This document shows, in pieces, positions 11,119 to 20,040 of a stretch of 64,000 nt of DNA. Made by a program: the position numbers and the translations under genes. The notes under the pieces are model-generated. The model searched no databases and had not been told where the DNA came from. It saw only the letters and a program-made list of their open reading frames with translations. The stretch's first letter is position 1. Each line of letters starts with the position of its first letter. The DNA is from Microbacterium gorillae (GTDB taxonomy: Bacteria > Actinomycetota > Actinomycetes > Actinomycetales > Microbacteriaceae). The stretch covers positions 143,282-207,281 of the forward strand of contig NZ_LN648873.1 of NCBI RefSeq assembly GCF_000826185.2, read 5' to 3'.

Positions 11119-12419
11119 TGCGCACCATTGACCTCCGCGGCCGTGACCTCACGCCCGCCGAACTTCTCGCCGCCCTTCCGCGTGCCACCGAAGCACGCGC
11201 CACCGCCCAGGCCGTCGCCGACGACATCGTCGCAGACGTCGCGGCCCGTGGTGAGACCGCACTGCGTGAGCAGGCGGAACGCTTCGACGGGGTCGCCGAC
11301 CACGCCGTGCGCGTCCCGCGTGAGCACCTGGATGACGCGCTGGCGAACCTGGACGAGGACGTCCGCCTCGCCCTCACCGAGGCCATCACGCGCGTGCGCG
11401 CCGCCTCGGCAGCACAGATTCCGGCCCCAGCGGTCACCGAACTGGCACCGGGCGCGACCGTCACGCAGCGGTGGCAGCCGGTCAGCCGGGTCGGTGTGTA
11501 CGTCCCGGGTGGCAAGGCGGTCTACCCGTCCAGCGTCATCATGAACGTGGTTCCCGCGCAGGTCGCCGGCGTCCACGACGTCGCCCTCGCCTCACCACCG
11601 CAGCGCGCGTTCGACGGTCGGGTGCACCCGACGATCCTCGCGGCCGCGGCACTGCTCGGCGTGGATGAGGTCTACGCCATGGGCGGCGCCGGAGCGATCG
11701 GTGCCCTCGCCCACGGCGTTCCGAGCCTGGGGCTGGAGCCGGTCGACGTCGTCACGGGCCCGGGGAACAACTTCGTCGCGGCCGCGAAGCGGGCGGTGTC
11801 CGGCTTCGTCGGCATCGACGCCGAGGCCGGTGCCACCGAGATCCTGGTCGTCGCCGATGACACCGCCGATGCGGCCCTGGTCGCGGCGGATCTGATCAGC
11901 CAGGCCGAGCACGACGAGCAGGCCGGTGCGGTCCTCGTCACCGACTCCGAAGTGCTCGCGATCGCCGTCGCCGGGGACATCGCCGGCCGGGCGGCGCAGA
12001 CCAAGCACGCGGAGCGGGTGGCGGCTGCGCTGTCCGGTCCGCAGTCCGCCATCGTGCTCGTGGACTCGCCCGCGGACGCGGTCGCGGTCAGCAATGCGTA
12101 CGGGCCGGAGCACCTCGAGCTGCACATCGCGGATGCCGCCGCGCGTGCGGGGGAGTTCACCAATGCGGGTGCCCTGTTCATCGGTTCGTCCTCGCCGGTC
12201 AGCCTCGGGGACTACCTCGCCGGCAGCAACCACGTGCTGCCCACCGGAGGGACCTCACGCTTCGCCGCCGGGCTGAACGCGAGCACGTTCCTGCGGCCGC
12301 AGCAGGTGATCGAATACTCGCGCGACGCCCTCGCCGAGGTGCACGAAGCGATCGTCGCCCTGGCCACGGCCGAGGACCTGCCCGCGCACGGCGAAGCTGT
12401 CACGGCCCGCTTCGTCTGA
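11118..12419 (+). CDS. hisD: Histidinol dehydrogenase
   Basis: This 433-residue enzyme performs the last two steps of histidine synthesis, oxidising L-histidinol to L-histidine with two NAD+. Family motifs are complete: the dinucleotide-binding region with GVYVPGGKAVYPSSV, the GPGNNFVAAAKR stretch, and the zinc and catalytic region QAEHDEQAGAVLVT, which holds the Gln and His zinc ligands. The C-terminal GTSRFAAGLNASTFLRPQQ segment is also typical. The length is normal. It is not followed by hisC or hisB, so the histidine genes are split in this genome. It is translationally coupled to the membrane protein gene before it. Confidence 0.96.
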   Translation: MRTIDLRGRDLTPAELLAALPRATEARATAQAVADDIVADVAARGETALREQAERFDGVADHAVRVPREHLDDALANLDEDVRLALTEAITRVRAASAAQIPAPAVTELAPGATVTQRWQPVSRVGVYVPGGKAVYPSSVIMNVVPAQVAGVHDVALASPPQRAFDGRVHPTILAAAALLGVDEVYAMGGAGAIGALAHGVPSLGLEPVDVVTGPGNNFVAAAKRAVSGFVGIDAEAGATEILVVADDTADAALVAADLISQAEHDEQAGAVLVTDSEVLAIAVAGDIAGRAAQTKHAERVAAALSGPQSAIVLVDSPADAVAVSNAYGPEHLELHIADAAARAGEFTNAGALFIGSSSPVSLGDYLAGSNHVLPTGGTSRFAAGLNASTFLRPQQVIEYSRDALAEVHEAIVALATAEDLPAHGEAVTARFV

Positions 12420-12581
12420 CAGGTCGCTCCCGACTTTCGCAGTTCCCTGCTTCGGGATCCGCCGTACGCGAGAGCGACCGCAGGAATGCTCCCACGAGTG
12501 GCAGGAACACGGGCGTGAAAGGGGCGAAGGGGAGAGCGACGGCGCGTCGGGTGGCGTGGCTGCCGTATCGTGGCCAGTGCT

Positions 12582-13058
12582 ATGCACTGCCCGTTCTGTC
12601 GCCATTCCGATTCCCGCGTCATCGACTCCCGCACCAGCGATGACGGACTCTCGATCCGTCGCCGCCGCCAGTGCCCCGAGTGCGGCGGCCGTTTCACGAC
12701 CCTGGAGACTGCGAGTCTCGGCGTGATCAAGCGCTCCGGCGTGGTCGAACCGTTCAGTCGGGACAAGGTCGTCGCAGGCGTTCGCAAGGCGTGCCAGGGG
12801 CGTCCGGTCACCGACGGCGATCTGGCGCTGCTCGCGCAGCAGGTCGAGGAGGCCGTGCGCCAGACCGGCCAGAGCCAGATCGACGCGAACGAGATCGGGC
12901 TGTCCATCCTCGGACCGCTCCGGGCTCTGGACGAGGTCGCGTACCTGCGTTTCGCCAGCGTCTACCAGGCGTTCGACTCGCTGGAGGACTTCGAGAGCGC
13001 CATCGGCGACCTCCGCGCCGATCATGAGCGGGTCGCGGAGGCGGAGCCCGAGCTCTGA
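12582..13058 (+). CDS. nrdR: Transcriptional repressor NrdR
   Basis: This 158-residue repressor controls ribonucleotide reductase genes in response to ATP and dATP. The zinc ribbon is intact (Cys3, Cys6, Cys31, Cys34 in CPFC and CPEC), and the ATP-cone follows from about residue 46 ([16 protein letters not shown]). ATG 12582 is the start because MHCPFC is the invariant family N-terminus; a GTG at 12570 is too early. A TATCGT box lies at 12566-12571. The 162 bp upstream carry complementary arms GGTCGCTC (12422-12429) and GAGCGACC (12472-12479), possibly a weak hisD terminator. No other feature and no NrdR box were recognised there. No nrd gene is in the window. Confidence 0.95.
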   Translation: MHCPFCRHSDSRVIDSRTSDDGLSIRRRRQCPECGGRFTTLETASLGVIKRSGVVEPFSRDKVVAGVRKACQGRPVTDGDLALLAQQVEEAVRQTGQSQIDANEIGLSILGPLRALDEVAYLRFASVYQAFDSLEDFESAIGDLRADHERVAEAEPEL

Positions 13059-13109
13059 GCCCGGGACCGGTGGCGCGCGAGCCGCGCCGGGAACAGTAGC
13101 CTGGAGGCG

Positions 13110-14132
13110 ATGTATCGACTCCTGTTCCGCGTCTTCCTGTCTCGTCTCGACCCGGAGAGCGCGCACCACCTGGCCGTGCCGGTGATCCGCCTGCTCGGCG
13201 TTCGTCCGTTCTCCTGGATGGTCCGCGCCCTGACGGCACCGCACGCCGCCCTGCGCACGCGGGCCCTCGGACTCGATTTCCCGTCGTCGTTCGGTATCGC
13301 CGCGGGCTTCGACAAGGACGTCAAGATGGTCCGGGGCCTGGCTGCGCTCGGGTTCGGGCACGTCGAGGTCGGCACCGTCACCGCCGTGCCGCAGGAGGGC
13401 AATCCGCGGCCGCGGTTGTTCCGTCTGGTCGCCGACCGCGCGCTGATCAACCGGATGGGCTTCAACAACGCCGGCGCCGCGGCCGCCGCCGATCGCCTGC
13501 GCGCCCTCCGCCGCCGCGCACCCCGGATCGTGATCGGTGCGAACATCGGCAAGAGCCGCGTGGTGGACGTGGAGAACGCCACCGCCGACTACGTCACCTC
13601 GGCACGCCTCGTCGCGCCGCACGCCGACTACCTCGCCGTGAACGTCTCCTCTCCGAACACGCCGGGACTGCGTGGTCTGCAGGCCGTCGAGACGCTCGCG
13701 CCGCTCCTGCGCGCCGTCCAGGGGGCGGCGGGATCCACGCCGCTGCTGGTCAAGATCGCCCCGGACCTCCCGGACGAGGAGATCGTCGGCATCGCCGAGC
13801 TCGCCGTTCGCGAGGGCCTGGCCGGCATCATCGCGACCAACACCACGATCTCTCGCGAGGGCCTCACGACGCCGCCCGAGAAGGTCGAGGCCATCGGCGC
13901 CGGCGGGCTCTCCGGTGCTCCGCTGCGAGAGCGGAGCCTGGCGGTGCTGCGGGTCATCCGCGCCGCCGTGCCCGACGAGTTCTGCGTGATCTCCGTCGGT
14001 GGCGTCACCACCGCCGACGATGTGCGCGAGCGCCGCGCCGCGGGCGCGGACCTGGTGCAGGGCTACAGCGCCTTCATCTACGAGGGCCCGTTCTGGGGCC
14101 GCTCGTTGAACCGCGGGCTGCGCCGCGGCTGA
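13110..14132 (+). CDS. pyrD: Quinone-dependent dihydroorotate dehydrogenase (class 2)
   Basis: This 340-residue membrane-associated flavoenzyme oxidises dihydroorotate to orotate in pyrimidine synthesis and passes electrons to the quinone pool. Class 2 is shown by the N-terminal extension (YRLLFRVFLSRLDPESAHHL), the GIAAGFDKD motif and the VNVSSPNTPGLR segment with Ser as the catalytic base. FMN-binding GGV and GAD..QGYSAFIYEGP occur near the C-terminus. The ATG lies seven bases after TAGCCT (13097-13102), so the mRNA is probably leaderless. It stands alone rather than with other pyr genes. A strong stem-loop separates it from the convergent DUF3043 gene. Confidence 0.96.
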   Translation: MYRLLFRVFLSRLDPESAHHLAVPVIRLLGVRPFSWMVRALTAPHAALRTRALGLDFPSSFGIAAGFDKDVKMVRGLAALGFGHVEVGTVTAVPQEGNPRPRLFRLVADRALINRMGFNNAGAAAAADRLRALRRRAPRIVIGANIGKSRVVDVENATADYVTSARLVAPHADYLAVNVSSPNTPGLRGLQAVETLAPLLRAVQGAAGSTPLLVKIAPDLPDEEIVGIAELAVREGLAGIIATNTTISREGLTTPPEKVEAIGAGGLSGAPLRERSLAVLRVIRAAVPDEFCVISVGGVTTADDVRERRAAGADLVQGYSAFIYEGPFWGRSLNRGLRRG

Positions 14133-14148
14133 CCCCACGAACGACGAA

Positions 14149-14177
14149 GCGCGCGGGCCCCGGGGGACTCCGCGCGC
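14149..14177. terminator. Bidirectional terminator between pyrD and DUF3043
   Basis: GCGCGCGG (14149-14156) pairs with CCGCGCGC (14170-14177) around a 13-nt loop. It sits between two convergent stop codons and could serve both strands. Confidence 0.6.
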
Positions 14178-14196
14178 TCCGTATGAAGGGCCAGGA

Positions 14197-14760
14197 TCAG
14201 GACGGGTACTGCCCGCGCTTGACCTGAGGCTTGGGCAGACGGATGAAGCGCATCTGCATGGAGCGCATCGCCGAGTACCAGCCGAGGCCACGCTCGAGGC
14301 GGTCCTCGCCGTACTTGGCGGCGAGCTTCTTCTTCACCGTGCGGCCGAGGATGAGCATGTCGCCGACCATGAACAGGACGAGCACGATCAGCGCCAGGAA
14401 GGCGATGTAGTACACCGCGGTGCTCGGGATCATCGAGATCAGGATCACGACGAGCATCGCTGGCATGATGATCTCGCCGACGTGCCACCCGGCGTCCACG
14501 TAGTCACGCGCGAACCGGCGCTGCGGACCCTTGTCCTTGGCCGGGAGGTACTTCTCCTCGCCGGCGGCCATGCCGTCCGAGGCACGGCGACGCTGCTCGC
14601 TCGCGCGGGAGCGGGCGGCCGCTTTGGCCTCCTTGGTGTCGGGGGCGAGTGGACGCTTGCGTGCGGCCTCCTGCTCGGCGCGCGTCGGAGTCGCGCGACC
14701 CTTACCGCTCGTCGAGCGGTCCTCGGCGTCGGGAGCGGGAATCTCGGCCTTCTGTGCCAC
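14197..14760 (-). CDS. DUF3043-family membrane protein
   Basis: This 187-residue protein belongs to an actinobacterial family of unknown function. Residues 1-85 are highly charged and probably cytoplasmic (Lys/Arg/Ala-rich). A conserved core around DKGPQRRFARDYVDAGWHVGEI precedes two hydrophobic helices at about residues 95-137. The C-terminus is basic (VKKKLAAKYGEDRLERGLGWYSAMRSMQMRFIRLPKP). It is divergent from the M20 peptidase, with 47 bp between the starts. There is no enzymatic motif. The wide conservation in actinobacteria suggests a housekeeping envelope role, but this is only inference. Confidence 0.85.
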   Translation of the reverse strand: MAQKAEIPAPDAEDRSTSGKGRATPTRAEQEAARKRPLAPDTKEAKAAARSRASEQRRRASDGMAAGEEKYLPAKDKGPQRRFARDYVDAGWHVGEIIMPAMLVVILISMIPSTAVYYIAFLALIVLVLFMVGDMLILGRTVKKKLAAKYGEDRLERGLGWYSAMRSMQMRFIRLPKPQVKRGQYPS

Positions 14761-14807
14761 GGGTGAACCTCATGTCTCGGGTGGGGAACGCCCATAAGAT
14801 TACCCGC

Positions 14808-16223
14808 ATGACCTCTGAGCAGTCTTCACGTCCCGATCCGACCCCCACCGAGGCCGCCGTCCACGGCGCCGCTCGCGGCGGCGTCACCGCCGCGCTCGCC
14901 GATCTCGGCTCGCTGGTGCGCATCCCCGGTATCGCCTGGCCGGCGTTCGATCAGACCCAGTTGCAGCGCTCCGCGGAAGCGGTGAAGGCGCTGGCCGAGG
15001 GGACCGGCGTGTTCGACTCGGTCGAGATCCGCACGGCCGCGATCCCCGGTACGGATGAGCACGGACAACCCGCGATCCTCGCCCGCCGCGCCGCCCGCAA
15101 CGGTGCTCCGACGATCCTCCTCTACGCGCACCACGATGTGCAGCCGCCCGGGGACGAGGCCCTGTGGCAGACACCGCCGTTCGAGCCGACCGTGCGCGAC
15201 GGCCGCCTCTACGGCCGCGGTGCGGCCGACGACAAGGCCGGGATCATGGCGCACATCGGTTCCATCCGCGCGCTCACCGAAGCCGTCGGCGACGACTTCG
15301 ACCTCGGCATCGCGCTGTTCATCGAGGGGGAGGAGGAGTACGGTTCCCGCTCCTTCGCGCAGTTCCTCAACGACAACAAGGACGCCCTCCGCGCCGACGT
15401 CATCGTGGTGGCGGACTCCGGCAACTGGGATTCGGTGACGCCCGCCCTGACGGTGTCCCTGCGCGGCAACGCGAAGTTCGCGCTCACGGTGCGCACCCTG
15501 GAGCACGCGTCGCACTCGGGCATGTTCGGGGGCGCCGTCCCCGACGCGATGCTCGCCACGATCAAGCTGCTCAGCACGCTGTGGGACGCCGATGGGGCGG
15601 TGGCCGTCGAAGGTCTCGCGGTGCGGGACACGGACACCCCGGCCTACACGGAGGACACCCTGCGTGATGAGGCGGGTCTGCTGCCGAACACGACGCCGAT
15701 CGGCGCCGGCACGATCCTCAGCCGCATCTGGAACAAGCCGTCGGTGACCGTCACCGGAATCGACTTCACCAGTGTGGGCGCGGCGTCCAACACGATCTCG
15801 CCGGAAGTGACCGTCGTGGTCTCCTCGCGGGTCGCTCCCGGACAGTCGGCCGCCGATGCTTACGCAGCACTGGAGAAGCACCTGCGTGCGAACGCCCCGT
15901 TCGGCGCGGAACTGACCTTCTCGGAAGTCGACCTCGGCGACGGATTCCTGGCTGACACCAGCGGCGAGGCCGCCGAGATCGCCCGCGGTGCCATGCACGA
16001 CGCGTACGGAGTCGCGCCGGTCGACCTCGGCATCGGCGGCTCCATCCCGTTCATCTCGGACCTCGTGCGCGAGTTCCCCCAGGCGCAGATCCTCGTGACG
16101 GGCGTCGAGGACCCGCACGCTCGAGCGCACAGCCCGAACGAGTCGTTGCACCTGGACACGTTCGCCAACGCCCTGGCCACCGAGGCGCTTCTGCTGGCCC
16201 GTTTGAACGAGCGCAAGGGCTGA
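14808..16223 (+). CDS. M20-family metallopeptidase / dipeptidase
   Basis: This 471-residue cytoplasmic zinc peptidase probably cleaves dipeptides or similar small amides. The metal-site motifs are complete: AHHDVQPPG, GRGAADDKAG (bridging Asp) and EGEEEYGS (catalytic Glu and a metal ligand). The lid or dimerisation domain lies between about residues 215 and 335. The ATG at 14808 is seven bases after TAAGAT (14795-14800), the leaderless pattern; the longer open frame from 14649 overlaps the divergent gene and is rejected. It precedes the Fe-S carrier gene by 77 bp, which has its own promoter. The substrate is not predictable. Confidence 0.93.
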   Translation: MTSEQSSRPDPTPTEAAVHGAARGGVTAALADLGSLVRIPGIAWPAFDQTQLQRSAEAVKALAEGTGVFDSVEIRTAAIPGTDEHGQPAILARRAARNGAPTILLYAHHDVQPPGDEALWQTPPFEPTVRDGRLYGRGAADDKAGIMAHIGSIRALTEAVGDDFDLGIALFIEGEEEYGSRSFAQFLNDNKDALRADVIVVADSGNWDSVTPALTVSLRGNAKFALTVRTLEHASHSGMFGGAVPDAMLATIKLLSTLWDADGAVAVEGLAVRDTDTPAYTEDTLRDEAGLLPNTTPIGAGTILSRIWNKPSVTVTGIDFTSVGAASNTISPEVTVVVSSRVAPGQSAADAYAALEKHLRANAPFGAELTFSEVDLGDGFLADTSGEAAEIARGAMHDAYGVAPVDLGIGGSIPFISDLVREFPQAQILVTGVEDPHARAHSPNESLHLDTFANALATEALLLARLNERKG

Positions 16224-16300
16224 GAAACGGCGCCGCCACGCCCGACCCGCCGGTAGACTCGAATCGCCGGACATCGGCGCGCACACTTCAGGAGGAAGTC

Positions 16301-16660
16301 ATGACGGACACCACCGCCACCACTCAGGCACCGGCCCACGGTGTCTCGCTGACCGACGCTGCGGCTGCGAAGGTCCGGAGTCTGCTGGAGCAGGAGGGTC
16401 GCGATGACCTGCGCCTGCGTGTCGCCGTGCAGCCGGGCGGCTGCTCCGGACTGATCTACCAGCTGTACTTCGATGAGCGCTACCTCGATGGCGACGAGAC
16501 GGTCGACTTCGATGGTGTCGAGGTCATCGTGGACAACATGTCCGTTCCGTACCTGGACGGTGCCGCCATCGACTTCAAGGACACGATCAGCGAGCAGGGC
16601 TTCACGATCGACAACCCCAACGCGGCGGGCAGCTGCGCCTGTGGCGACAGCTTCCACTGA
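16301..16660 (+). CDS. erpA: A-type iron-sulfur cluster carrier (HesB/IscA/ErpA)
   Basis: This 119-residue protein binds and delivers Fe-S clusters. The three conserved cysteines are present: one in PGGCSG and two in the C-terminal SCACGDSF. The start follows a strong AGGAGG at 16290-16295. A TAGACT box at 16254-16259 would drive it separately from the M20 gene. It is transcribed towards the cytochrome oxidase operon but is closed by a perfect 40-bp palindrome. Housekeeping Fe-S carriers of this type are usually single-copy in actinobacteria. The symbol follows common usage, and the exact A-type subclass is not certain. Confidence 0.92.
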   Translation: MTDTTATTQAPAHGVSLTDAAAAKVRSLLEQEGRDDLRLRVAVQPGGCSGLIYQLYFDERYLDGDETVDFDGVEVIVDNMSVPYLDGAAIDFKDTISEQGFTIDNPNAAGSCACGDSFH

Positions 16661-16670
16661 TCCATTCACC

Positions 16671-16710
16671 ACGGAGGGGCGTCGGACCGATCGGTCCGAC
16701 GCCCCTCCGT
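16671..16710. terminator. Perfect 40-bp palindromic terminator after erpA
   Basis: Bases 16671-16690 are exactly complementary to 16691-16710, with no spacer (centre GGACCGATCGGTCC). It begins 10 bp after the stop codon and is followed by CCTTTCG. The arms of 20 bp make it one of the two strongest hairpins in the window. Confidence 0.8.
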
Positions 16711-16777
16711 CCTTTCGCGGACACGACGCGCCGACGGGGGACAGGCCCCGTTATCTGATCGTGACATCGCGTCCACG

Positions 16778-16789
16778 GCGGTTAACCGC
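16778..16789. promoter_or_regulatory. 12-bp palindrome upstream of the cytochrome oxidase operon
   Basis: GCGGTTAACCGC is a perfect palindrome about 86 bp upstream of the ctaC -10 box, in a 205-bp intergenic region. It could bind a dimeric regulator. No known regulator motif was matched. Confidence 0.35.
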
Positions 16790-16874
16790 TGATGTGAAGC
16801 GCGTGTGCCGACACGCAGTCGGTATGCGACGCGCCAGGGTGGCGGCGTGACCCAAACCGGGGGTTCGCTTGCCC

Positions 16875-16880
16875 TAGACT
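16875..16880 (+). promoter_or_regulatory. -10 element of the ctaC operon
   Basis: TAGACT lies 35 bp upstream of the ctaC GTG and matches the TANNNT form seen across this window. No convincing -35 hexamer is placed. The leader would be about 29 nt and includes GGAAAGG (16903-16909) as the ribosome-binding site. Confidence 0.5.
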
Positions 16881-16915
16881 GAGAGTTGACTGACTACCGA
16901 TCGGAAAGGTGCATC

Positions 16916-17830
16916 GTGCCGTCGAAACGTCACCTCCGCCGGGTCGCCCTGCCTGTTGGCCTGGGCGCCGGCGTCCTTCTCCTGGCTGGCTGCACGCCTC
17001 AGGAGCTGAACGGGTTCCTGCCCGGCTTCATGGACGAGAACGGCAATGCCTACGCCGAGCCCGCCACCAACCACACCGACATGGTCTCGAGCCTGTGGGT
17101 GAACTCCTGGATCGTGCTCCTCATCGTGGGTGTGATCACGTGGGGCCTCATGGGGTGGGCCGCCATCGCGTACCGCCGCCGGAAGGGCCAGACCGGCCTG
17201 CCGGTGCAGATGCGGTACAACATGCCGATCGAGATCTTCTACACGATCATTCCGCTGATCCTCGTGGTCGGGTTCTTCTTCTTCACCGCACGTGATCAGG
17301 TCACGCTGGAGACGCAGACCGAGAACCCGGACGTGTCCATCACCGCGACGGGCAAGCAGTGGTCGTGGGACTTCGAGTACCACGGCACGGCCGCTGACGG
17401 TTCGGATGACGTGTGGACGATGGGCGTTCAGGCCCAGCCCGCCGCGAACGGCGACATCGATCAGGCCGCGCTGCCCACGCTGTACCTTCCGGTCAACAAG
17501 AGCGTGAAGATCCAGCTCGAGTCGCGCGATGTGATCCACTCGTTCTGGATCATCGACTTCCTGTACAAGAAGGACATGTACATCGGCCGGGACAACTACT
17601 GGTCCTTCACGCCGACCCGAGAGGGCACCTACCAGGGCAAGTGCGCCGAGCTCTGCGGCGAGTACCACTCGATGATGCTCTTCAACGTGAAGGTCGTCAG
17701 CGACGCCGAGTACGAGGACTACCTGGCCTCGCTGAAGGACAAGGGTCAGACCGGCCCGATCGGCGACGAGTACGACCGACTCTCCAACTTCCCCGGTACC
17801 GGGGCGCAGTCCAGTGAGGAGAAGCACTGA
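16916..17830 (+). CDS. ctaC: Cytochrome c oxidase subunit II
   Basis: This 304-residue lipoprotein subunit of the aa3 oxidase receives electrons into its binuclear CuA centre. A lipobox (LLLAGC, Cys26) is followed by two transmembrane helices (about residues 60-80 and 108-124). The CuA domain then carries the ligand cluster [14 protein letters not shown] plus the earlier His in DVIHSFW. The start is GTG 16916, six bases after GGAAAGG; the upstream ATG 16886 would disrupt the signal peptide. It is the first gene of ctaC-ctaD-ctaF, with 1 bp to ctaD. In actinobacteria this oxidase works with the cytochrome bcc complex, which is not in the window. Confidence 0.97.
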   Translation: MPSKRHLRRVALPVGLGAGVLLLAGCTPQELNGFLPGFMDENGNAYAEPATNHTDMVSSLWVNSWIVLLIVGVITWGLMGWAAIAYRRRKGQTGLPVQMRYNMPIEIFYTIIPLILVVGFFFFTARDQVTLETQTENPDVSITATGKQWSWDFEYHGTAADGSDDVWTMGVQAQPAANGDIDQAALPTLYLPVNKSVKIQLESRDVIHSFWIIDFLYKKDMYIGRDNYWSFTPTREGTYQGKCAELCGEYHSMMLFNVKVVSDAEYEDYLASLKDKGQTGPIGDEYDRLSNFPGTGAQSSEEKH

Positions 17831-17831
17831 A

Positions 17832-19568
17832 ATGACGACGACCGCAGCTCCCGCTGACGCGCGTCCGACGACGGTTCCGCCGCGTCAGGCGGCCCTGATG
17901 AGCTCGACCCGGGTCGAGCAGAAGGGCAATCTGATCGTCAAGTGGATCACCTCCACTGACCACAAGACCATCGGGTACATGTACCTGATCGCCTCCGTGC
18001 TGTTCTTCCTGCTCGGCGGTGTGATGGCCCTCATCATCCGCGCTGAGCTCTTCGCGCCGGGCATGCAGATCGTGCCGACGAAGGAGCAGTACAACCAGCT
18101 GTTCACGATGCACGGCACGATCATGCTGCTGATGTTCGCGACCCCGCTGTTCGCCGGTTTCGCCAACGCGATCCTGCCCCTGCAGCTCGGTGCGCCGGAT
18201 GTGGCGTTCCCGCGTCTGAACGCATTCGCGTTCTGGCTGTTCCTGTTCGGCTCGCTGATCGCCGTCGCCGGCTTCCTCACCCCGCAGGGTGCGGCCTCGT
18301 TCGGATGGTTCGCGTATCAGCCACTGGCCAATGCGTCCTTCTCGCCGGGCGCGGGTGGAAACCTCTGGATGGTCGGCCTCGGCATGTCCGGTTTCGGAAC
18401 CATCCTCGGTGGCGTGAACTTCATCACCACGATCATCACGATGCGCGCGCCGGGTATGACCATGTGGCGCATGTCGATCTTCTCGTGGAACACGCTGATC
18501 ACGAGCCTGCTCGTCCTGATGGCCTTCCCGGTGCTGGCCGCGGCGATGTTCGCAGCCGCTTCGGACCGCATCCTCGGCTCGCACATCTACGACCCGGCCA
18601 ACGGCGGAGTCCTGCTGTGGCAGCACCTGTTCTGGTTCTTCGGCCACCCCGAGGTGTACATCATCGCGCTGCCGTTCTTCGGCATCGTCTCGGAGATCTT
18701 CCCGGTGTTCAGCCGCAAGCCGATCTTCGGATACAAGACGCTGGTCTACGCCACGATCGCCATCGCCGCCCTGTCGGTCGCCGTCTGGGCGCACCACATG
18801 TACGTGACGGGCGCGGTGCTCCTGCCGTTCTTCTCGCTGATGACGATGCTCATCGCGGTTCCGACGGGTGTGAAGATCTTCAACTGGATCGGCACCATGT
18901 GGCGAGGTTCGGTGACCTTCGAAACACCGATGGTCTTCGCCCTCGGCTTCCTGGTCTCGTTCGTGTTCGGTGGTCTCACCGGTGTCATCCTGGCCTCGCC
19001 GCCGCTGGATTTCGCGCTCAGTGACTCCTACTTCGTCGTGGCGCACTTCCACTACGTCGTCTTCGGAACCGTCGTGTTCGCCATGTTCGCGGGCTTCTAC
19101 TTCTGGTGGCCGAAGTGGACGGGCAAGATGCTGAACGAGCGTCTCGGCTACATCCACTTCTGGTTGCTGTTCATCGGCTTCCACATGACCTTCCTCATCC
19201 AGCACTGGCTGGGCGTGGACGGCATGCCGCGTCGCTACGCCGACTACTCGAGCTACGACGGCTGGACCTGGCAGAACCAGGTCTCCACCATCGGCTCGAT
19301 CATCCTCGGCATGTCGATGATCCCGTTCTTCCTGAACGTCTGGATCACCGCTCGCAAGGCGCCGCGCGTCACGGTCAATGACCCGTGGGGCTACGGCGGA
19401 TCGCTCGAGTGGGCGACCTCCTGCCCGCCGCCGCGGCACAACTTCACCTCGATCCCGCGCATCCGCTCGGAGCGTCCGGCGTTCGACCTGAACCACCCGG
19501 AGGCGGCGGAGGGCTTCGTGCCCGCAGCCTCGCCGGTCGTGGTCGCCGAGAACGGAGAGGGCAAGTAA
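17832..19568 (+). CDS. ctaD: Cytochrome c oxidase subunit I
   Basis: This 578-residue subunit reduces oxygen to water and pumps protons. It has twelve transmembrane helices. Heme and copper ligands are present: His in TMHGTIMLL, the CuB ligand His and cross-linked Tyr in FFGHPEVYI, the two His of VWAHHMYV, and the His pair of VVAHFHYV. The N-terminal 35 residues are cytoplasmic. Stop-to-start spacing is 1 bp to ctaC and zero to ctaF, so the three are co-transcribed. The length is normal and no disruption is visible. Confidence 0.98.
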   Translation: MTTTAAPADARPTTVPPRQAALMSSTRVEQKGNLIVKWITSTDHKTIGYMYLIASVLFFLLGGVMALIIRAELFAPGMQIVPTKEQYNQLFTMHGTIMLLMFATPLFAGFANAILPLQLGAPDVAFPRLNAFAFWLFLFGSLIAVAGFLTPQGAASFGWFAYQPLANASFSPGAGGNLWMVGLGMSGFGTILGGVNFITTIITMRAPGMTMWRMSIFSWNTLITSLLVLMAFPVLAAAMFAAASDRILGSHIYDPANGGVLLWQHLFWFFGHPEVYIIALPFFGIVSEIFPVFSRKPIFGYKTLVYATIAIAALSVAVWAHHMYVTGAVLLPFFSLMTMLIAVPTGVKIFNWIGTMWRGSVTFETPMVFALGFLVSFVFGGLTGVILASPPLDFALSDSYFVVAHFHYVVFGTVVFAMFAGFYFWWPKWTGKMLNERLGYIHFWLLFIGFHMTFLIQHWLGVDGMPRRYADYSSYDGWTWQNQVSTIGSIILGMSMIPFFLNVWITARKAPRVTVNDPWGYGGSLEWATSCPPPRHNFTSIPRIRSERPAFDLNHPEAAEGFVPAASPVVVAENGEGK

Positions 19569-19985
19569 ATGCGCTCCAACGTCAACCTCTGGTGGATCCT
19601 CGCGATCTTCTTCGGCGTCGTCGCAACCGCATACACGGTGTGGAACATTCTCGAGAACGGCCACCCCGAGTGGGTCGGGTCGGTCGCGATGTACTTCACC
19701 ATGCTGATGGGCATCATGATCGGGTTCTACCTGAGCCGGGTGCACAAGTCGCAGGGCGGCGAGCTGCCCGAGGACACCCTGACGGCCGACATCGATGACG
19801 GCGACCCCGAGATGGGCGAGTTCAGCCCGTGGTCCTGGTGGCCGCTCGTGCTCGCCTTCTCCGCGGCGATCTTCCTGATCGGCCTGGCCGTCGGACAGTT
19901 CCTGCTGCCGATCGGTGTGGCGATCTTCCTGGTCGCGATCGTCGGCTGGGTCTACGAGTACTACCGCGGATACTTCGCTCGCTGA
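19569..19985 (+). CDS. ctaF: Cytochrome c oxidase subunit IV (actinobacterial CtaF)
   Basis: This 138-residue small subunit belongs to the actinobacterial aa3 oxidase. It has four transmembrane helices, two on each side of an acidic loop (ELPEDTLTADIDDGDPEMGEF). The family is restricted to actinobacteria, which supports the taxonomic placement. Its ATG follows the ctaD stop directly. No ctaE (subunit III) follows here; in this phylum it usually sits with qcrCAB elsewhere. Confidence 0.95.
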   Translation: MRSNVNLWWILAIFFGVVATAYTVWNILENGHPEWVGSVAMYFTMLMGIMIGFYLSRVHKSQGGELPEDTLTADIDDGDPEMGEFSPWSWWPLVLAFSAAIFLIGLAVGQFLLPIGVAIFLVAIVGWVYEYYRGYFAR

Positions 19986-19997
19986 GCGAGACCGCAC

Positions 19998-20037
19998 GAC
20001 GAGAAAGCCGCCTCCCTCGGGAGGCGGCTTTCTCGTC
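19998..20037. terminator. Bidirectional terminator between ctaF and the SRAP gene
   Basis: A 19-bp arm (19998-20016, beginning GACGAGAAAGCC) pairs perfectly with 20019-20037 around a 2-nt TC loop. The arm ends TTTCTCGTC on the top strand, giving a T-rich side in both directions. The two genes are convergent. Confidence 0.85.
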
Positions 20038-20040
20038 ATG

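Noticed and set aside
16711..16915. A small ORF or RNA gene between erpA and ctaC
   Set aside because: No open frame with a ribosome-binding site and no known RNA fold was recognised; only the palindrome at 16778 and the -10 box stand out.
17697..20039. A 780-residue minus-strand frame across ctaD and ctaF
   Set aside because: It is an antisense shadow, rich in Asp/His/Arg/Glu with no recognisable domain, and it overlaps three certain oxidase genes.
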